From Nocardiaceae bacterium (GTDB lineage: Bacteria > Actinomycetota > Actinomycetes > Mycobacteriales > Mycobacteriaceae): a DNA stretch of 40,898 nt. A program made the position numbers and the translations under genes. Positions 12,262-19,688 of the stretch are shown piece after piece. Below the pieces are notes generated by a model, which was not told the DNA's origin, did no database searches, and saw nothing but the letters and a program-made list of their open reading frames with translations. Location of the stretch: NCBI GenBank assembly GCA_021372355.1, contig JAJFUQ010000037.1, positions 1-40,898 of the forward strand, written 5' to 3'. How positions within the stretch are numbered: the first letter of the stretch is position 1; every line of letters begins with the position of its first letter.

Positions 12262-12303
12262 CGGATGAACCGAGCCCAGCCCAGGCTGGGCTCGGTTCAT
12301 CCG
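12262..12303. terminator. Perfect 20-bp bidirectional terminator hairpin
   Basis: A flawless 20-bp stem (left arm 12262-12281 starting CGGATGAACC, right arm 12284-12303 ending GGTTCATCCG) with a two-base spacer CA at its centre. It lies between the stops of two convergent genes (12257 and 12322), so it can end transcription both ways. No long T-run follows, which is common in actinobacteria. Confidence 0.85.
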
Positions 12304-12321
12304 AAATAGGGTTACTCGGCC

Positions 12322-12579
12322 CTACACCCGGTGGCTCGACGATGGGAAGCCGCCGAGTTCGTCGGGGTGCTCAACCCAGTCTCGGTAGCAGGGATCGCAC
12401 AGGAGCATGGTCTCAACACCTGGCTCCGGATACGGCCCGGGAAAGCGCCAGGTGAGCCTCCACTCAACCGGCCCATGTCTGACGTCGAGCGGCAGGTGGC
12501 ACGCCATGCATTCGCACTCGAGGTCTCCGGCGTTGACGAGCTTGGCGAGGTTGATGGGGATCGTTTCAACAGATGGCAT
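12322..12579 (-). CDS. Small zinc-ribbon-like protein, unknown function
   Basis: An 85-residue protein with five cysteines in two clusters, C22-x-C24-x2-C27-H and C61-x2-C64, spaced like a zinc knuckle. There is no signal peptide. The middle (VEWRLTWRFPGPYPEPGVETMLLC) is beta-like. The ATG overlaps the end of the upstream gene by 14 bases, so the pair is translationally coupled. I do not recognise the family; a structural zinc protein that partners the upstream product is the simplest reading. Confidence 0.78.
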   Translation of the reverse strand: MPSVETIPINLAKLVNAGDLECECMACHLPLDVRHGPVEWRLTWRFPGPYPEPGVETMLLCDPCYRDWVEHPDELGGFPSSSHRV

Positions 12580-13174
12580 GTGTCGTCGCCTCCAGCCCTT
12601 CGAGCGAGCGCGGGATGGCGATGCCATGCGGCAGGGGAGCGAGGTCGAAGTCCTCGAGCTCGGACTCGCCGTCGTCTTTCCGGCACCACATCTTCAACGT
12701 GAACGGACTGCCCGGACGAACCCGCATGAAGTCATGCGCAGCCTGCGCGAGACGGCGCGCGATCTCCGGCATTCCGACGGACGGCCAGAGCATCTCCTGG
12801 ACCGGGTTGTCTCGCCAGATGGGTTGGCTCGCGAACTCGGGGTGGTCCTTCGGCACGAACTTCGGGTTCATCCAGTCTTGCTCGTAGGCGCGCTGCCACA
12901 CCGCCTCGGTGGTGGGTTCCTGGAACTCGATGACCATCGACGGTGTGTAGTGAATGCCCTGAACGTAGCGACCGCGCGGGAAGTTGACGAGAAACGTACT
13001 GCCTTCCGGCCACACCGTCACGAATTCCGTGAGCATGGTGTGGAGCGCCTGTTCTAGGGCGGGGTCCTCGCTGGCACGTACATCGATGGTGATCGATCTG
13101 CAGAGTGGAGGATGGTGGCCCGCCATCGTGGCGGCGAGCTCGTGGATTGCGATCGTCTTGTGGTGATCGGTCAT
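12566..13174 (-). CDS. Uncharacterised protein, possibly YbjN/TY-chaperone-like
   Basis: A 202-residue soluble protein starting MTDHHKTIAIHELAATMAG, with a very strong AAGGAGG ribosome binding site just upstream. A central segment, VWPEGSTFLVNFPRGRYVQ, looks like the strand-turn-strand with final YVQ seen in YbjN/TY-Chap domains of actinobacteria; this is weak, memory-based similarity. The second half (WPSVGMPEIARRLAQAAHDFMRVRPGSPFTLKMWC) is mainly helical. It overlaps the downstream zinc protein by 14 bases, forming a two-gene unit convergent with the desaturase. Confidence 0.75.
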   Translation of the reverse strand: MTDHHKTIAIHELAATMAGHHPPLCRSITIDVRASEDPALEQALHTMLTEFVTVWPEGSTFLVNFPRGRYVQGIHYTPSMVIEFQEPTTEAVWQRAYEQDWMNPKFVPKDHPEFASQPIWRDNPVQEMLWPSVGMPEIARRLAQAAHDFMRVRPGSPFTLKMWCRKDDGESELEDFDLAPLPHGIAIPRSLEGLEATTHAIC

Positions 13175-13277
13175 TGGATACCTCCTTGTGGTGCCTGAGC
13201 AGTGTAAATGCGGGGTCTGACAAGTTCTCTCGGGCTTCATTAACGGACCTGCCATGGGTGCTGGCACACTGGCCCTC

Positions 13278-14174
13278 ATGCAGGCGACAAAGGTGCAGCT
13301 GAGTAAGAAGACCGACGCGCGCCTTGGCGACCGGCTGTTTGCGGCGCTCCAACTGACGCTGCCCACGCACCTGATGTCCCGGGTGGTGCACTGGTTCCTG
13401 CGCCTGGAGATTCCGTGGCTCAAGAATCTCGTGATCGGCGTGATCATGCGCTCATTCGGCATCCAGCTCGAAGAGTCGGTCATCACTGACGCGCGGCAAT
13501 TCCGCAGCTTCAACGACTTCTTCACGCGTGAGCTCAAGCCTGGCCGGCGGCCGATGCCTGAGGACGCGAACGCCGCCGCTTGCCCGGTCGACGGCTTCAT
13601 GTACCAGCACGGGAATATCGAGAGCGGGCGCATCTTCCAGGCGAAGGGGCAGTCCTTCGACCTGGTCGAACTGCTGGGCGGCGACGCGGCGCGAGCGGCG
13701 TCCTTCCAGGGCGGACAGTTCGCGACGATCTATCTCGCTCCGTCGAACTACCACCGCATCCACATGCCGCTCGACGGGCGCTTGCGGGAAATGGTCTACG
13801 TTCCGGGTCGGCTGTTCAGCGTGAATCCTGCGACGTCGCGCGCAATGCCCAACCTGTTCGCGCGAAACGAACGTGTGGCCGCCTTGTTCGAGACGTCTGT
13901 CGGACCGATGGCGATGGTTCTCGTCGGGGCTCTCTTCGTCGGCAGCATCGAGACGGTGTGGGCTGGCGAGGTCACTCCGCCGAACCGATCGAAGGTCGAA
14001 TCAACCGGCTATCCCGAGGGCGCGGTCACCCTGATGCGTGGTGAGGAGATGGGCCGTTTCAACATGGGATCGACTGTGATCCTGCTGTTCGGCCCGAACG
14101 CCGTGAACTGGGCCTCGTCGTTCGAAACCCATCAGCCGTTGCGTATGGGGGAGACACTCGCGCTGCCTCGCTAA
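13278..14174 (+). CDS. psd: Phosphatidylserine decarboxylase proenzyme
   Basis: Membrane-associated pyruvoyl enzyme converting phosphatidylserine to phosphatidylethanolamine. The 298-residue proenzyme carries the self-cleavage motif MGST at residues 263-266 (Ser265 becomes the pyruvoyl group), the region FNDFFTRELKPGRRP, the conserved histidine segment YLAPSNYHRIHMP and CPVDG. Overall length and layout resemble the proteobacterial Psd class rather than the shorter mycobacterial Rv0437c type. No pssA is nearby. ATG 13278 aligns with the family start; an in-frame ATG at 13254 would add eight residues. Neither has a Shine-Dalgarno sequence; a CACACT element seven bases before ATG 13278 suggests a leaderless transcript. 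Confidence 0.93.
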   Translation: MQATKVQLSKKTDARLGDRLFAALQLTLPTHLMSRVVHWFLRLEIPWLKNLVIGVIMRSFGIQLEESVITDARQFRSFNDFFTRELKPGRRPMPEDANAAACPVDGFMYQHGNIESGRIFQAKGQSFDLVELLGGDAARAASFQGGQFATIYLAPSNYHRIHMPLDGRLREMVYVPGRLFSVNPATSRAMPNLFARNERVAALFETSVGPMAMVLVGALFVGSIETVWAGEVTPPNRSKVESTGYPEGAVTLMRGEEMGRFNMGSTVILLFGPNAVNWASSFETHQPLRMGETLALPR

Positions 14175-14231
14175 GCGAGGCGCCGAACTTGTCAGTGCCC
14201 ACTCGTATCCTCTTGCGAGAAGGAGGCACGG

Positions 14232-14994
14232 ATGGCGCAGAGCAAGCAAGGCGGCGGCACCGCGATCGCCGTGATCGGTGTGCTCGTCGTGGTTGGGCTG
14301 GTTGTGAAGGTGGTGACCTTCATTCGAGCAATGGCGGGTTTTTCTGCCGCTTGCGATTCTTGCGGTGGGTCTCTGGTTCCTGGTGCAGTGGCTGATCAAG
14401 CGCAACAAATGGGCGGTCTCGGAGCGTGAAGCCGAAGCCAAGCGGCAGGCTGCGCTTGCGACACGGGCGGAGACGCCGGTAGGTCTCAACAGTGCGGAGT
14501 TGCGGCCGAAGGTAGTTTGGGCGCCGTTGTATTTCTCGGGTGTGCCGAAGCCGCCGACCTGGGAGGGGAGTGTTGCTGCTGTGGCGGTGCTGATCGGGAT
14601 TGTCGGGCTGGCGGTGTCAGGTGGGTTTCGGAGTTCTGACGAGCCTGTTCCGGCGTTGGAGTTGTCAACGACATCGCGGGTGCCACTCACTTACGTCCCC
14701 ACTTCGTCTGCTGAGCCAACGACTGTCGCCGCCGCGACGCCCCCAACATCGTCTGCCCCCACGCTGGTGCCTATGCCTGACGTGGTCTGCATGAATCTTC
14801 AAGACGCGCAGGACCTTATTCAGAAGTACGGCGTCTTCTACTCCCGGAGCGCGGACGCGACCGGGCAGGGTCGAATGCAGATCTATGACCGAAACTGGGT
14901 CGTCGTGAGGCAAGACCCAGAAGCCGGTGTGCTGATTGGTGAGGGGGATGCGCTGTTGTATGTCGTCAAGTACGGGGAGCCGGGTGACTGCTAG
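14232..14994 (+). pseudogene. PASTA-domain membrane protein, frameshifted at a T5 run
   Basis: The gene starts at ATG 14232 after AAGGAGG with a TM segment (TAIAVIGVLVVVGLVVKVV). At the T-run 14339-14343 the frame changes: with four Ts instead of five it reads MAGFLPLAILAVGLWFLVQW, a second TM segment, and continues without a stop to TAG 14994. The rest has a positive linker, a third TM segment (AVAVLIGIVGLAVSG), a Thr/Ser/Pro-rich stalk, and a C-terminal PASTA domain (PDVVCMNLQDAQDLI to ALLYVVK). PASTA domains bind peptidoglycan, so the intact protein would sit in the envelope. As written, translation stops at 14429. It may be a sequencing error, a recent pseudogene or slippage-controlled expression. 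Confidence 0.75.
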
Positions 14995-15021
14995 TTCGGT
15001 CGGTTCACACGTGCCGGTCCA

Positions 15022-15969
15022 TCACACCTGCACGTAGTTCCGTGCCGCGATCTTCTCCTCACCCGACCACCGGTACGCCGTCATACGACCACCCCGCACT
15101 GCACTGAAGTCAACGCATGCGGTGTAGGTCGTGTAGTCGTGCCCGTACTCGGGCGAGCCCTGGCGCCAGTAGTGACCGTAGAAGACCGGCACCTGGTCGG
15201 TGTACGAACCGGAGGTCGGCACCGCGGTATCCGGCAGTGCGGGGTACGGCTGGCCGTCCTCGGTGCGGAAGTTTCCGCCCATCTCGGCGAGGCCGCGCAG
15301 CGTCGCCGGACCCTCATGCCACCAGCGGAGGCGCGCCCGGCTTCGCACATGCCCGTCCTTGTCGACATACGAAGCCTGCCGGTGGCTGGCCAAGCTGATC
15401 TCGGGGCCTTTGAGGACGGTTTCGACCCTGGTGAACAGCGGATCGTCCGACCTCGATGAGCGAACGATCTGGTCGGTCGAGGTGAAGCGGCTTCCGCCCA
15501 ACTCCTGCTCGAGATAGGAGAGCGACGCAGAGTCCCAGCACGCGTGCACGACTCTCAAGTCGCCGAGATCGAGCCACAGCGGGATCGTCATGAACCAGTC
15601 GATGTAGTACTCGCGCTGGTCAGGCGTGAGCTGCGTAAGGAAGGCATGATGCTGGCGACCGTTGGCAGCCGTATGCCGCCGCAAGTACTCACCGGGGGAG
15701 TCCGGGTCCGCGGTCGCGTAGGCGATCGCATTGAACTCGTGGTTGCCCATCGCGATGAGCGCAGTCCCTGCGTCGACCATGCCTTTCACGATCTCGAGCG
15801 CGCGTACATGTTCAGGACCGCGGTCGATCAGATCGCCCACGAAGATCGCTTTGCGCGTCGGATGCGCATACGCGCCGTCCTCCACATAGTCGAGTTTGGT
15901 CAGCAGGTCTTCCAAGGCTGATGCGCAGCCATGGACGTCGCCGATGATGTCGTAGCCGTTGAGGTCTAT
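15022..15969 (-). CDS. Calcineurin-like metallophosphoesterase with apparent ATA start
   Basis: About 315 residues with every di-metal phosphoesterase motif: GDVHG, VGDLIDRGPEH, MGNHEF, VVHACWDS and a terminal GHYW. It resembles PrpE/bacterial Ser/Thr-phosphatase or dinucleoside polyphosphate hydrolases. GDVHG lies upstream of any ATG, GTG or TTG in frame; an in-frame TAA is 12 bases before the ATA at 15967-15969, which sits seven bases after a good AAGGAG (15977-15982). So the natural start is probably this codon (a former ATG) giving IDLNGYDIIGDVHG. The first standard start in frame (TTG, giving EDLLTKL at 15915) would delete the first metal motif. It follows the ADP-ribosylglycohydrolase by 54 bases and is probably in its operon. 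Confidence 0.85.
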   Translation of the reverse strand: MDLNGYDIIGDVHGCASALEDLLTKLDYVEDGAYAHPTRKAIFVGDLIDRGPEHVRALEIVKGMVDAGTALIAMGNHEFNAIAYATADPDSPGEYLRRHTAANGRQHHAFLTQLTPDQREYYIDWFMTIPLWLDLGDLRVVHACWDSASLSYLEQELGGSRFTSTDQIVRSSRSDDPLFTRVETVLKGPEISLASHRQASYVDKDGHVRSRARLRWWHEGPATLRGLAEMGGNFRTEDGQPYPALPDTAVPTSGSYTDQVPVFYGHYWRQGSPEYGHDYTTYTACVDFSAVRGGRMTAYRWSGEEKIAARNYVQV

Positions 15970-16023
15970 GTCGTCACTCCTTTACTAGCGAAATTACCGT
16001 GGGGGATGCACTTTGCAGAACTC

Positions 16024-17097
16024 TCACCAGCCGGGGTAGCGGTCGAAGTCGAGCGCCTCTGGGCCGTGGAGGAATGACGCAACGAAGTCGTCGACGAGTT
16101 CGAGAATCGTGCCGCGTCCCTCGACCCGGGCTGCCAAGTCCGAAGGTAGGGCCTCGACTCCGTGCAGTGCGCCGAGGATGTTGCCGCAGATCGAGCCGGT
16201 CGAGTCGCTGTCGCCCGAGTGCGAGACCGCGAGGGCGAGACCGTCGAGAACCTGGGCTCGATCCGGGAAACACAGTGCTGCATACACCGCGATCGCAAGT
16301 GCCTCTTCGGCGTAGAAACCACCACCGAGAGACTCCAGACGCTCGACGGAAGGGCCGGCCTCCGCCAGCGCGCAAGCCTCGATGAGCGGTCGAATCGTCT
16401 GCTCGGTGTCCGGCCGCCCTTGCAGCTTCGACAATGCGAAGTCGACTGCGGTTTCGAGCCGACCGCCAGCGACGATGTGCTGAATGATCGCGGCGAGCGC
16501 GCCCGCGGCGAGCTGCCCTGTTGGGTGTCCGTGGGTGTAGCCCGCACACGTCACCGCAGACTCGAACGGCCAGTCTTCGTTGACGTTCTCTTCGATGACC
16601 CGGGGCGGCACCAGGCCGAACGGCGCACTGCGCATGACCCCGCCGCAGCCGCGCTTGTTGTTGTCAGCCGGAATTCCGAAACCCTTGCCCTTACTCGCCT
16701 TGAGGGCGCTCAGGCATGCCCCGCCAGGAGAGCGCTGTGCGTATAGCCACTGTTGAGCCGCGAGCCAGCCGTCACGTTCGCCGCTGGGTTTGCGCAGTTC
16801 CTGGGTGTCGAGCCAGCGCTGGTAGGCGTGGTGGATGACGCCCAGGGTGAAGCCGATGCCGCGTTCGGTGCGGACGTGGGCGCGGATCATCCCCTCGAGC
16901 GTGAACATCGTCATCTGCGTGTCGTCAGTGATCTCGCCGATCGCCGCTGCGAACGTCCGAACGCCATGGGGGTGGTCTCGATGGATTCGCTCAGCGCTGG
17001 AGAATTCCACGGGATTCCCGAGCGCGTCGCCGATGGCCCCGCCGAGGATCGAACCGCGAACGCGGGAACTGTAGGTAGCAATGTCAGTAAGGACCAA
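16024..17097 (-). CDS. ADP-ribosylglycohydrolase (DraG/ARH family)
   Basis: Hydrolyses ADP-ribose from proteins or other acceptors, or acts on a free ADP-ribosyl compound. The 357-residue protein has the family's signature motifs: GSILGGAIGDALG near the N terminus, the Mg-binding EITDDTQ (D58, D59, T60), GCGGVMR, GYTHGHPTGQL, and the second metal site SHSGDSDSTGSICGN near the C terminus. A TTG start at 17095-17097 was chosen because GGAGG lies five bases before it. It diverges from an NrtR-like regulator; two copies of a GCGCA/TGCGC palindrome lie between them. The phosphoesterase follows downstream. Inference: this unit handles ADP-ribose or NAD derivatives under NrtR-type control. Confidence 0.92.
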   Translation of the reverse strand: MVLTDIATYSSRVRGSILGGAIGDALGNPVEFSSAERIHRDHPHGVRTFAAAIGEITDDTQMTMFTLEGMIRAHVRTERGIGFTLGVIHHAYQRWLDTQELRKPSGERDGWLAAQQWLYAQRSPGGACLSALKASKGKGFGIPADNNKRGCGGVMRSAPFGLVPPRVIEENVNEDWPFESAVTCAGYTHGHPTGQLAAGALAAIIQHIVAGGRLETAVDFALSKLQGRPDTEQTIRPLIEACALAEAGPSVERLESLGGGFYAEEALAIAVYAALCFPDRAQVLDGLALAVSHSGDSDSTGSICGNILGALHGVEALPSDLAARVEGRGTILELVDDFVASFLHGPEALDFDRYPGW

Positions 17098-17116
17098 GAA
17101 GACCTCCAAGGGAACT

Positions 17117-17135
17117 TAGCGCAAATCTGCGCTTA
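17117..17135. promoter_or_regulatory. Operator copy 1 (NrtR-like box)
   Basis: TAGCGCAAATCTGCGCTTA: perfect GCGCA/TGCGC arms separated by four bases, just before the glycohydrolase ribosome binding site. It matches copy 2 at 13 or more positions including all of TAGCGCA and TGCGCTTA. Confidence 0.75.
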
Positions 17136-17138
17136 CAG

Positions 17139-17144
17139 ATCCTA
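17139..17144 (-). promoter_or_regulatory. Probable -10 of the glycohydrolase gene
   Basis: TAGGAT on the minus strand lies between the two operator copies, about 40 bases before the TTG start. No clear -35 is visible because copy 2 occupies that position. Confidence 0.35.
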
Positions 17145-17147
17145 CGA

Positions 17148-17166
17148 TAGCGCACTTTTGCGCTTA
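17148..17166. promoter_or_regulatory. Operator copy 2 (NrtR-like box)
   Basis: TAGCGCACTTTTGCGCTTA repeats copy 1 in the same orientation 31 bases downstream, close to three helical turns, so two dimers could bind on one face. It runs into TACTAT (17165-17170), the likely -10 of the regulator gene, whose GTG follows within four to seven bases, suggesting a leaderless mRNA. Confidence 0.75.
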
Positions 17167-17173
17167 CTATCAA

Positions 17174-17866
17174 GTGGTGACTTCCTACGTGGATCGACAG
17201 GGCAAGCGACTCGACGAATATCCACGGCCTTCCGTTGCGGTGGACATCGCCGTTTTGACCGTCGATGCGGGGTGTCTGAGTGTGGTCGTCGTTTCGTCAC
17301 GTCACGGAGAAGGCTTGCCCGGCACGTTCATTCATCCGGGCGAGACGCTCGCTGTCGCCGCGAGCCGTGCGCTGGTAGAAAAGACGGGAATCTTGGGACT
17401 CGACTTCCACCAGCTCGCGGTGCTCGATGAGCCGAAGCGTGACCCGCGCGGTTGGGTGCTCTCGGTGGCGCACAGCGCCATCGCGCGGCGCGACGATCTG
17501 CCCGAGGATGTTCAGCTGCGACCAGTCCGAAACGGGGCGCCTGCCCGGTCGCTGGTGTTCGATCACGACGCGATCGTCGACCTCGCGGTTGCCGACCTGG
17601 AAGACCGGTACGAAGAAGAGCTTGATCCGGGTCATCTCCTGGACGCGGAGTTCACGCTTCTCGAACTGCGGCGACTGTACGAGACGATCTACGGCTTCGA
17701 GATCGAGAAGGACACCTTCCGGCGACGGGTGATCGGGTCACTCGTCGAAACGGGCCGGACGACGACCTCCGGAGGTGGCCGGCCAGCGCAGCTGTTCGGT
17801 CGCCGGCGCGACGCCAAAATGAGCGCGCATGCGAGATTGCAGCACCTGGCCGCGAAGGGGCGCTGA
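17174..17866 (+). CDS. NrtR-like NUDIX-related transcriptional regulator
   Basis: A 230-residue regulator with an N-terminal NUDIX fold and C-terminal winged helix. The NUDIX box is degenerate (GETLAVAASRALVEKTG; the catalytic EExxE glutamates are missing), as in NrtR proteins that sense ADP-ribose or related NAD metabolites without hydrolysing them. The C-terminal segment FTLLELRRLYETIYG...FRRRV...GRPAQLF is the typical NrtR winged helix. It starts at GTG 17174 (or GTG 17177) immediately after the second operator copy. Divergent from the ADP-ribosylglycohydrolase. Known NrtR regulons cover NAD synthesis and, in some species, draG-type genes, so local control is well founded. Its stop abuts the stop of the convergent cupin. 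Confidence 0.9.
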   Translation: MVTSYVDRQGKRLDEYPRPSVAVDIAVLTVDAGCLSVVVVSSRHGEGLPGTFIHPGETLAVAASRALVEKTGILGLDFHQLAVLDEPKRDPRGWVLSVAHSAIARRDDLPEDVQLRPVRNGAPARSLVFDHDAIVDLAVADLEDRYEEELDPGHLLDAEFTLLELRRLYETIYGFEIEKDTFRRRVIGSLVETGRTTTSGGGRPAQLFGRRRDAKMSAHARLQHLAAKGR

Positions 17867-18223
17867 CTACTGCGGTCCGCCGATCGGGCCGAGAGTGAGC
17901 GACTGGCGGCGTTGGTGCACCGTCAGATACCGCATCCCGTGCGGGCCTGCTGTGAACCCGCGACGCGACGTTCGTGGAAGAAGCAGTAGGTCGCCGGCCG
18001 AGAGTGCCGCCGAACCGCTTTCGGTGATCAGAAAGCCGCTCCCGTCCAGAATCTGGAGAAGGACATCGACCTCGGCGCCGGTGTGGACGCCGATCTCGGC
18101 GTCCGGCGCGAGTTGCACGATGTTGGCGTCGAGATCGCGCGCTGGATCGGTGAGTTTCCACTGCACGCCGGGTGTACCGGCCGAGTCCGTCGTGTTGACC
18201 AGTGAGGTCGGTTGACGCGTCAT
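17867..18223 (-). CDS. Small cupin-domain protein
   Basis: A 118-residue single-domain cupin. The barrel motifs are partial: EIGVHTGAEVDVLLQILDGSGFL and AGDLLLLPRTSRRGFTAG, with only one clear histidine in motif 1 (normally two) and none in the usual motif 2 position, so metal binding is doubtful. No signal peptide. Its TAG lies directly against the TGA of the NrtR gene with no space. Function unknown; perhaps a sugar- or nucleotide-binding cupin linked to the neighbouring ADP-ribose genes, but it has its own promoter side facing mihF. Confidence 0.85.
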   Translation of the reverse strand: MTRQPTSLVNTTDSAGTPGVQWKLTDPARDLDANIVQLAPDAEIGVHTGAEVDVLLQILDGSGFLITESGSAALSAGDLLLLPRTSRRGFTAGPHGMRYLTVHQRRQSLTLGPIGGPQ

Positions 18224-18348
18224 TCCAGCCACCCTAGGGCGTCGGGGAGCGCGGAAATGCGGCCAGTGTGGCCTGCCTAACACCAAAATTGCTGGATAAA
18301 CCGGGAGTGTCGTCATACCCGGGATGCAACTCTGCTGGATTCCTCGCC

Positions 18349-18354
18349 TAGTAT
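18349..18354 (+). promoter_or_regulatory. Possible -10 of the mihF operon
   Basis: TAGTAT lies about 95 bases before the mihF start in the 225-base gap after the cupin gene. No good -35 is visible. A small hairpin, CAGGT/ACCTG, follows in the untranslated leader around 18366-18380. Confidence 0.35.
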
Positions 18355-18448
18355 CTGTGAGGACACAGGTGACAGACCTGGGCCGTGATCGCGCCGCAAG
18401 GTGTGCAGTATGGGTCCGGCCAAACAGAAGACACGAGACGGAGGAACT

Positions 18449-18772
18449 GTGGCTCTTCCCAAGTTGACCGATGAGCAGCGCGCCGCTGCGCTCGAGAAGG
18501 CGGCAGCTGCACGCCGGGCGCGGGCCGAGCTCAAGGAGAAGCTCAAGAAGGGCGTCACCGACCTGAAGAAGGTCCTCGACGACGCTGACACTGACGAGAT
18601 CCTGGGCAAGATGAAGGTCTCTGCCCTGCTCGAGGCCCTGCCGAAGGTTGGCAAGGTCAAGGCACAGGAGATCATGAACGAACTGGAGATCGCTCCTACC
18701 CGCCGTCTGCGCGGTCTGGGCGAGCGTCAGCGGAAGAACCTGCTTGCACGGTTTGACTTCTCCGACAAGTAG
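18449..18772 (+). CDS. mihF: Mycobacterial-type integration host factor
   Basis: Actinobacterial nucleoid protein that binds DNA and was first found as the host factor for phage L5 integration. The 107-residue product starts [28 protein letters not shown] and holds the helix-two-turn-helix core [36 protein letters not shown], nearly identical to M. tuberculosis MihF. GTG was chosen because GGAGG precedes it by four bases; an in-frame GTG near 18401 would add 16 residues without support. Followed by gmk, as in all mycolata. Confidence 0.96.
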   Translation: MALPKLTDEQRAAALEKAAAARRARAELKEKLKKGVTDLKKVLDDADTDEILGKMKVSALLEALPKVGKVKAQEIMNELEIAPTRRLRGLGERQRKNLLARFDFSDK

Positions 18773-19358
18773 TTCCACAACTGGCAGTGGACGGGGCCGA
18801 CTGGTTGTACTGGTCGGCCCCTCTGCCGTCGGTAAGTCGACGGTCGTCCGTCGTCTGAAGGAACAATTACCCGACTTGGTGTTCAGCGTTTCCGCCACGA
18901 CGCGCGCCCCGCGGCCTGGCGAAGTCGATGGACGCGACTATTACTTCGTGACCGACGCCGAATTCGATCGGATGATCGAGTCTGGCGACATGCTCGAATG
19001 GGCCACGATCCACGGCACACAGCGGTCCGGCACTCCCGCCGCTCCGGTGCGGGCAGCGCTCGAGGCCGGTCACCCGGTCTTGGTCGAGGTCGATCTCGTG
19101 GGTTCGCGGTTGGTGAGAGCCGCAATGCCGGAGGCGATTTCGGTGTTCATCGCGCCACCGAGCTGGGACGAACTTGTGGCCCGGCTGACGGGTCGCGGGA
19201 CTGAATCTCCGGAGGCGGTCGCACGTCGGCTGGAGACGGCCCGAACCGAACTCGCGGCCCAAGGTGAGTTCGACGTTGTGCTCGTCAACGACGCGGTGCA
19301 GCGAGTGTGCGATGAATTGGTAAGCTTGATGGTTGGGGCAGAATCTGACCCCGATTAA
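18744..19358 (+). CDS. gmk: Guanylate kinase
   Basis: Phosphorylates GMP to GDP with ATP. The 204-residue protein has P-loop GPSAVGKST, the GMP-binding [22 protein letters not shown] and the lid region. The start is uncertain: TTG 18744 has a GGAAG seven bases upstream, and TTG 18753 gives the shorter MTSPTSSS; both overlap the end of mihF, implying coupling. rpoZ follows after 27 bases; GMP kinase beside omega (a ppGpp target in other bacteria) is the usual arrangement. Confidence 0.94.
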   Translation: MHGLTSPTSSSTTGSGRGRLVVLVGPSAVGKSTVVRRLKEQLPDLVFSVSATTRAPRPGEVDGRDYYFVTDAEFDRMIESGDMLEWATIHGTQRSGTPAAPVRAALEAGHPVLVEVDLVGSRLVRAAMPEAISVFIAPPSWDELVARLTGRGTESPEAVARRLETARTELAAQGEFDVVLVNDAVQRVCDELVSLMVGAESDPD

Positions 19359-19652
<294 letters not shown>

Positions 19653-19688
19653 GACCTTCACTCCCGCGCAACGAGGTAGGAGAACGGC

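Noticed and set aside
12331..12702. Plus-strand frames in the zinc-protein region
   Set aside because: The minus-strand pair has paired cysteines, strong ribosome binding site and coupling; plus frames look random.
17867..18898. A 343-residue minus-strand frame extending the cupin across mihF and gmk
   Set aside because: Only the last 118 residues are cupin-like; the rest is antisense to core genes.
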